Part shown: in pieces, positions 62,184-64,000 of the stretch
How the letters are laid out: each line of letters opens with the position of its first letter
Numbering within the stretch: the first letter of the stretch is position 1
Assembly: GCA_012103075.1 (NCBI GenBank)
Contig: JAAVLQ010000002.1
Location: 265,001-329,000 of the forward strand
From: Brucella cytisi
Lineage (GTDB): Bacteria; Pseudomonadota; Alphaproteobacteria; Rhizobiales; Rhizobiaceae
Reading direction: 5' to 3'
DNA: 64,000 nt
Program-made: the position numbers and the translations under genes
The notes under the pieces: model-generated
The model's input: only the letters and a program-made list of their open reading frames with translations
What the model was told of the DNA's origin: nothing
The model's database searches: none

Positions 62184-63522
62184 ATGGCTGCGGAAGTCAT
62201 TCTCCCCAAGGTCGATATGGATATGGAGACGGGGCAGATTTCGCGCTGGTACGCCAAGGATGGCGATACCGTCACGAAGGGCCAGCTTCTCTTTGAAATT
62301 GAGACTGACAAGGCGGCGATGGAAGTCGATGCTCCGGCATCAGGCATCATTGCGGATATCAGTGCCGCAGAAGGCGCCGTTGTCCCGGTTGGTCAGACTG
62401 TCGCCCGGATCTACGACGAAGGCGAAGAGCGTAATGCTAAGTCAACTTCGGTCGTTGAAGAGCCAGTTGCCGCTGTAACCGTAGAAACCGTCATTGAGCC
62501 GGTAACTTCAAAACAGGCTGAACCAAAATCCTCCCAAGGCTTTGAGCCGAGCTCAGCCAATGATGTGCGGGCAACACCACTCGCTCGTCGGCTTGCACGT
62601 GAAGCGGGTGTTGATCTTGCAAGTATCTTGGGTTCTGGACCCAAAGGTCGTGTCCAGAAAAAGGACGTTGAAAGCAATATCACCGTCACAAAACCGTTGG
62701 CTGTGCAGACTAAATCGTCTGTACGCACAAACACAGATGTTGCTGTCATTAGTCAGCTTAACGCAGTCTGGTTGCGTGAGGGCGAGGCCGATCGGTTGCC
62801 GATTGTGCTGATCCACGGCTTTGCTGCGGACCTCAACTCATGGCGTGGCTTGTTTGCCGGGGCATCGCTTGGCCACCCGATACTGGCACTTGATCTTCCG
62901 GGACACGGCAATTCACCACGTGTCGTTCCTGAAAGCATTGATGACATTGCTGCTGCAGTCGAAGCGACGCTTGCTGCTTTAGGTGTGACGTCGTGCCTGT
63001 TGATCGGCCACTCGCTTGGCGGGGCCGTCGCCACAGTCACCGCTGCGCGTGGCGTTGTCGATGTGCGTTCCCTGTTGCTTATTTCTTCGGGTGGTTTGGG
63101 ACCGCAGGTCAATGGTGCGTTCATAAAAGGTCTTATCGGCGCGAAAAGCGAAGCCAGCATCGTTCCCCGGTTGAAACTGCTCGTTGTCGATGAGAGCCAT
63201 CTGACGAAGCCGTTCATCAATGCAACAGTTGCACAAGCCGCTGATGCAGAACTGCGCGATACGCAGGAAGCGATTGGTCATCGGTTTTTGCGGATGGCAC
63301 ACAGACTTTTGAGGTTCGCTCAAGCATTGCCTCGCTTGCAATGCCGGTGCGGCTCATCTTCGGTGCCGAAGATCGGGTTATTCCGTTGCCCGGGCTCATG
63401 GTTTGCCGGGGAAAGTTGGCGTCCACATTTTCGCAGGTTGTGGACATATGCCACAAATCGAAGAGCGGGCTGCGGTGCTGCTGCAAATCCTTAAAGAGTG
63501 TGCAACGGCTGCTGCCAATTGA
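62184..63522 (+). CDS. acoC: E2-type lipoyl protein fused to an alpha/beta hydrolase, AcoC-like (frameshifted at 3' end)
   Basis: About 445 residues in three parts: a lipoyl domain (residues 1-80) with the lipoylated Lys in EIETDKAAMEVDAP; a flexible linker and E3-binding peripheral domain (ATPLARRLAREAGVDLASILGSGPKGRV); and an alpha/beta hydrolase with LIHGFAADLNSW and the nucleophile elbow GHSLGGA. This domain order is that of acetoin dehydrogenase E2 (AcoC). Breaks lie near 63285 and 63400, after which it ends CGHMPQIEERAAVL to a stop at 63522. No E3 (lipoamide dehydrogenase) is present in the window. Confidence 0.88.
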
Positions 63523-63546
63523 TGTTCAACTGGTGTGATTAAAAAG

Positions 63547-63576
63547 AAAGCACATCGTTTTGCGGCGATGTGCTTT
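63547..63576 (+). terminator. Bidirectional terminator between the E2 gene and the SorC gene
   Basis: AAAGCACATCG pairs with CGATGTGCTTT around an 8-base loop; A-rich and T-rich flanks occur on both sides. It separates convergent genes. Confidence 0.8.
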
Positions 63577-63582
63577 TTGTTG

Positions 63583-64000
63583 TTACTCGGACTGCGCCCT
63601 GTCCTTGAGCATCTGTGTCGCACTTTCTTCATCGGTGATGAGAACGGTGGGCTTCAGAAGTTCGATTGCGCCAAGCAGAGCGGCAATTTTCTCTTTGCCG
63701 CCTGATGTAAGAATACGCTGCGGCGTCTTCTGAAGACTTTCTATTTTGGCCGACATAACGCGATCGTGCACAGGATCATCAACGATCTTCCCGTTCTTGT
63801 CATAGAAGTGGAAAAGTACGTCGCCGACAGCGCCATTCGCGATGAGCGATAGCTTCTGTTCCTCGTCAATCAGGCCGACACGATAAGACGTGCTGCTGGC
63901 GGTTTGAATGTCGCCGACGCTGAGCAGAACCATGTCCAATTCTTCGGCCATATCCAGCACAGTATTCAATCCGCAACGTTCGATAAGAGCGAACCGTGTC
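63583..64000 (-). CDS. SorC/DeoR-type sugar-binding transcriptional regulator, C-terminal part
   Basis: The C-terminal sugar-binding domain, running off the right window edge: FALIERCGLNTVLDMAEELDMVLLSVGDI, GAVGDVLFHFYDKNGKIVDDPVHDRVM and GGKEKIAALLGAIELLKP. This is the SorC/DeoR-C (sugar-bind) family; the DNA-binding domain lies beyond 64000. It presumably controls the PTS and dehydrogenase genes through the inverted elements at 58.6-58.75 kb, with a phosphorylated intermediate as inducer (inference). Confidence 0.9.
   Translation of the reverse strand, partial: TRFALIERCGLNTVLDMAEELDMVLLSVGDIQTASSTSYRVGLIDEEQKLSLIANGAVGDVLFHFYDKNGKIVDDPVHDRVMSAKIESLQKTPQRILTSGGKEKIAALLGAIELLKPTVLITDEESATQMLKDRAQSE

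Overview
The window looks like chromosome of a Brucellaceae-type alphaproteobacterium (Ochrobactrum/Brucella or a close relative). The reasons are the rRNA operon layout with tRNA-fMet behind 5S, a rhizobial-type glutamine synthetase II behind a sigma-54 promoter, a SorC-linked sugar PTS, RIME-like intergenic repeats, and protein sequences typical of that family. This assignment is inference from remembered sequence similarity; no search was run.

The most pervasive feature is technical. About 40 genes are interrupted by single-base frameshifts, most of them at homopolymer runs (for example C5 read as C4 in both permeases of the 19-23 kb operon), and the protein continues in another frame without loss. 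I read these as sequencing or assembly indels and annotate each such gene as one CDS across its frames, naming the approximate break. Few if any should be taken as real pseudogenes.

Layout. 1-2.2 kb: 3' part of 23S, 5S and tRNA-fMet. 2.4-6.0 kb: phosphoketolase and acetate kinase operon. 6.3-12.3 kb: small stress-type proteins, a MarR/FUSC pair, RidA divergent from a TetR regulator with triple operators, a VOC protein, and a Kef-type antiporter. 12.3-18.4 kb: phosphatase, envelope proteins, Lrp with alanine dehydrogenase, DUF2809, and glnII with its sigma-54 promoter. 18.8-26.1 kb: a polyamine-type ABC importer in one operon with an HpcH/HpaI aldolase, a nitrilase-family amidohydrolase and an RraA-like protein, followed by a LysR regulator. 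26-31.7 kb: ChaC, two very small membrane proteins, Nudix, GntR, TSUP exporter with DUF1634, and a Gate-domain protein. 31.7-36.5 kb: a vitamin B6 group (pdxY, benE-like permease, PdxR-type regulator, yggS). 36.5-40.5 kb: siderophore operon (TonB receptor, fhuF, binding protein). 40.7 kb: remnant of an autotransporter beta-barrel. 41.2-42.2 kb: ArsR/SRPBCC pair. 42.3-50.0 kb: peptide ABC transporter split over two divergent units with creatininase-family hydrolase, MarR regulator, binding protein and isoaspartyl peptidase. 50.1-52.2 kb: two-component system. 52.3-56.0 kb: secreted proteins and Prc protease. 56.1-64.0 kb: galactitol-type PTS, a SAF-domain dehydrogenase, an acetoin-dehydrogenase-type E1alpha/E1beta/E2-hydrolase complex and a SorC-type regulator.

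The best candidates for an undescribed system are the 56-64 kb PTS/dehydrogenase/Aco-type cluster, whose substrate I cannot name, and the 18.8-26 kb importer operon with two different lyase families and an amidase. In both, transport, catabolic enzymes and a regulator are physically linked, and putative operator repeats are visible for the first.
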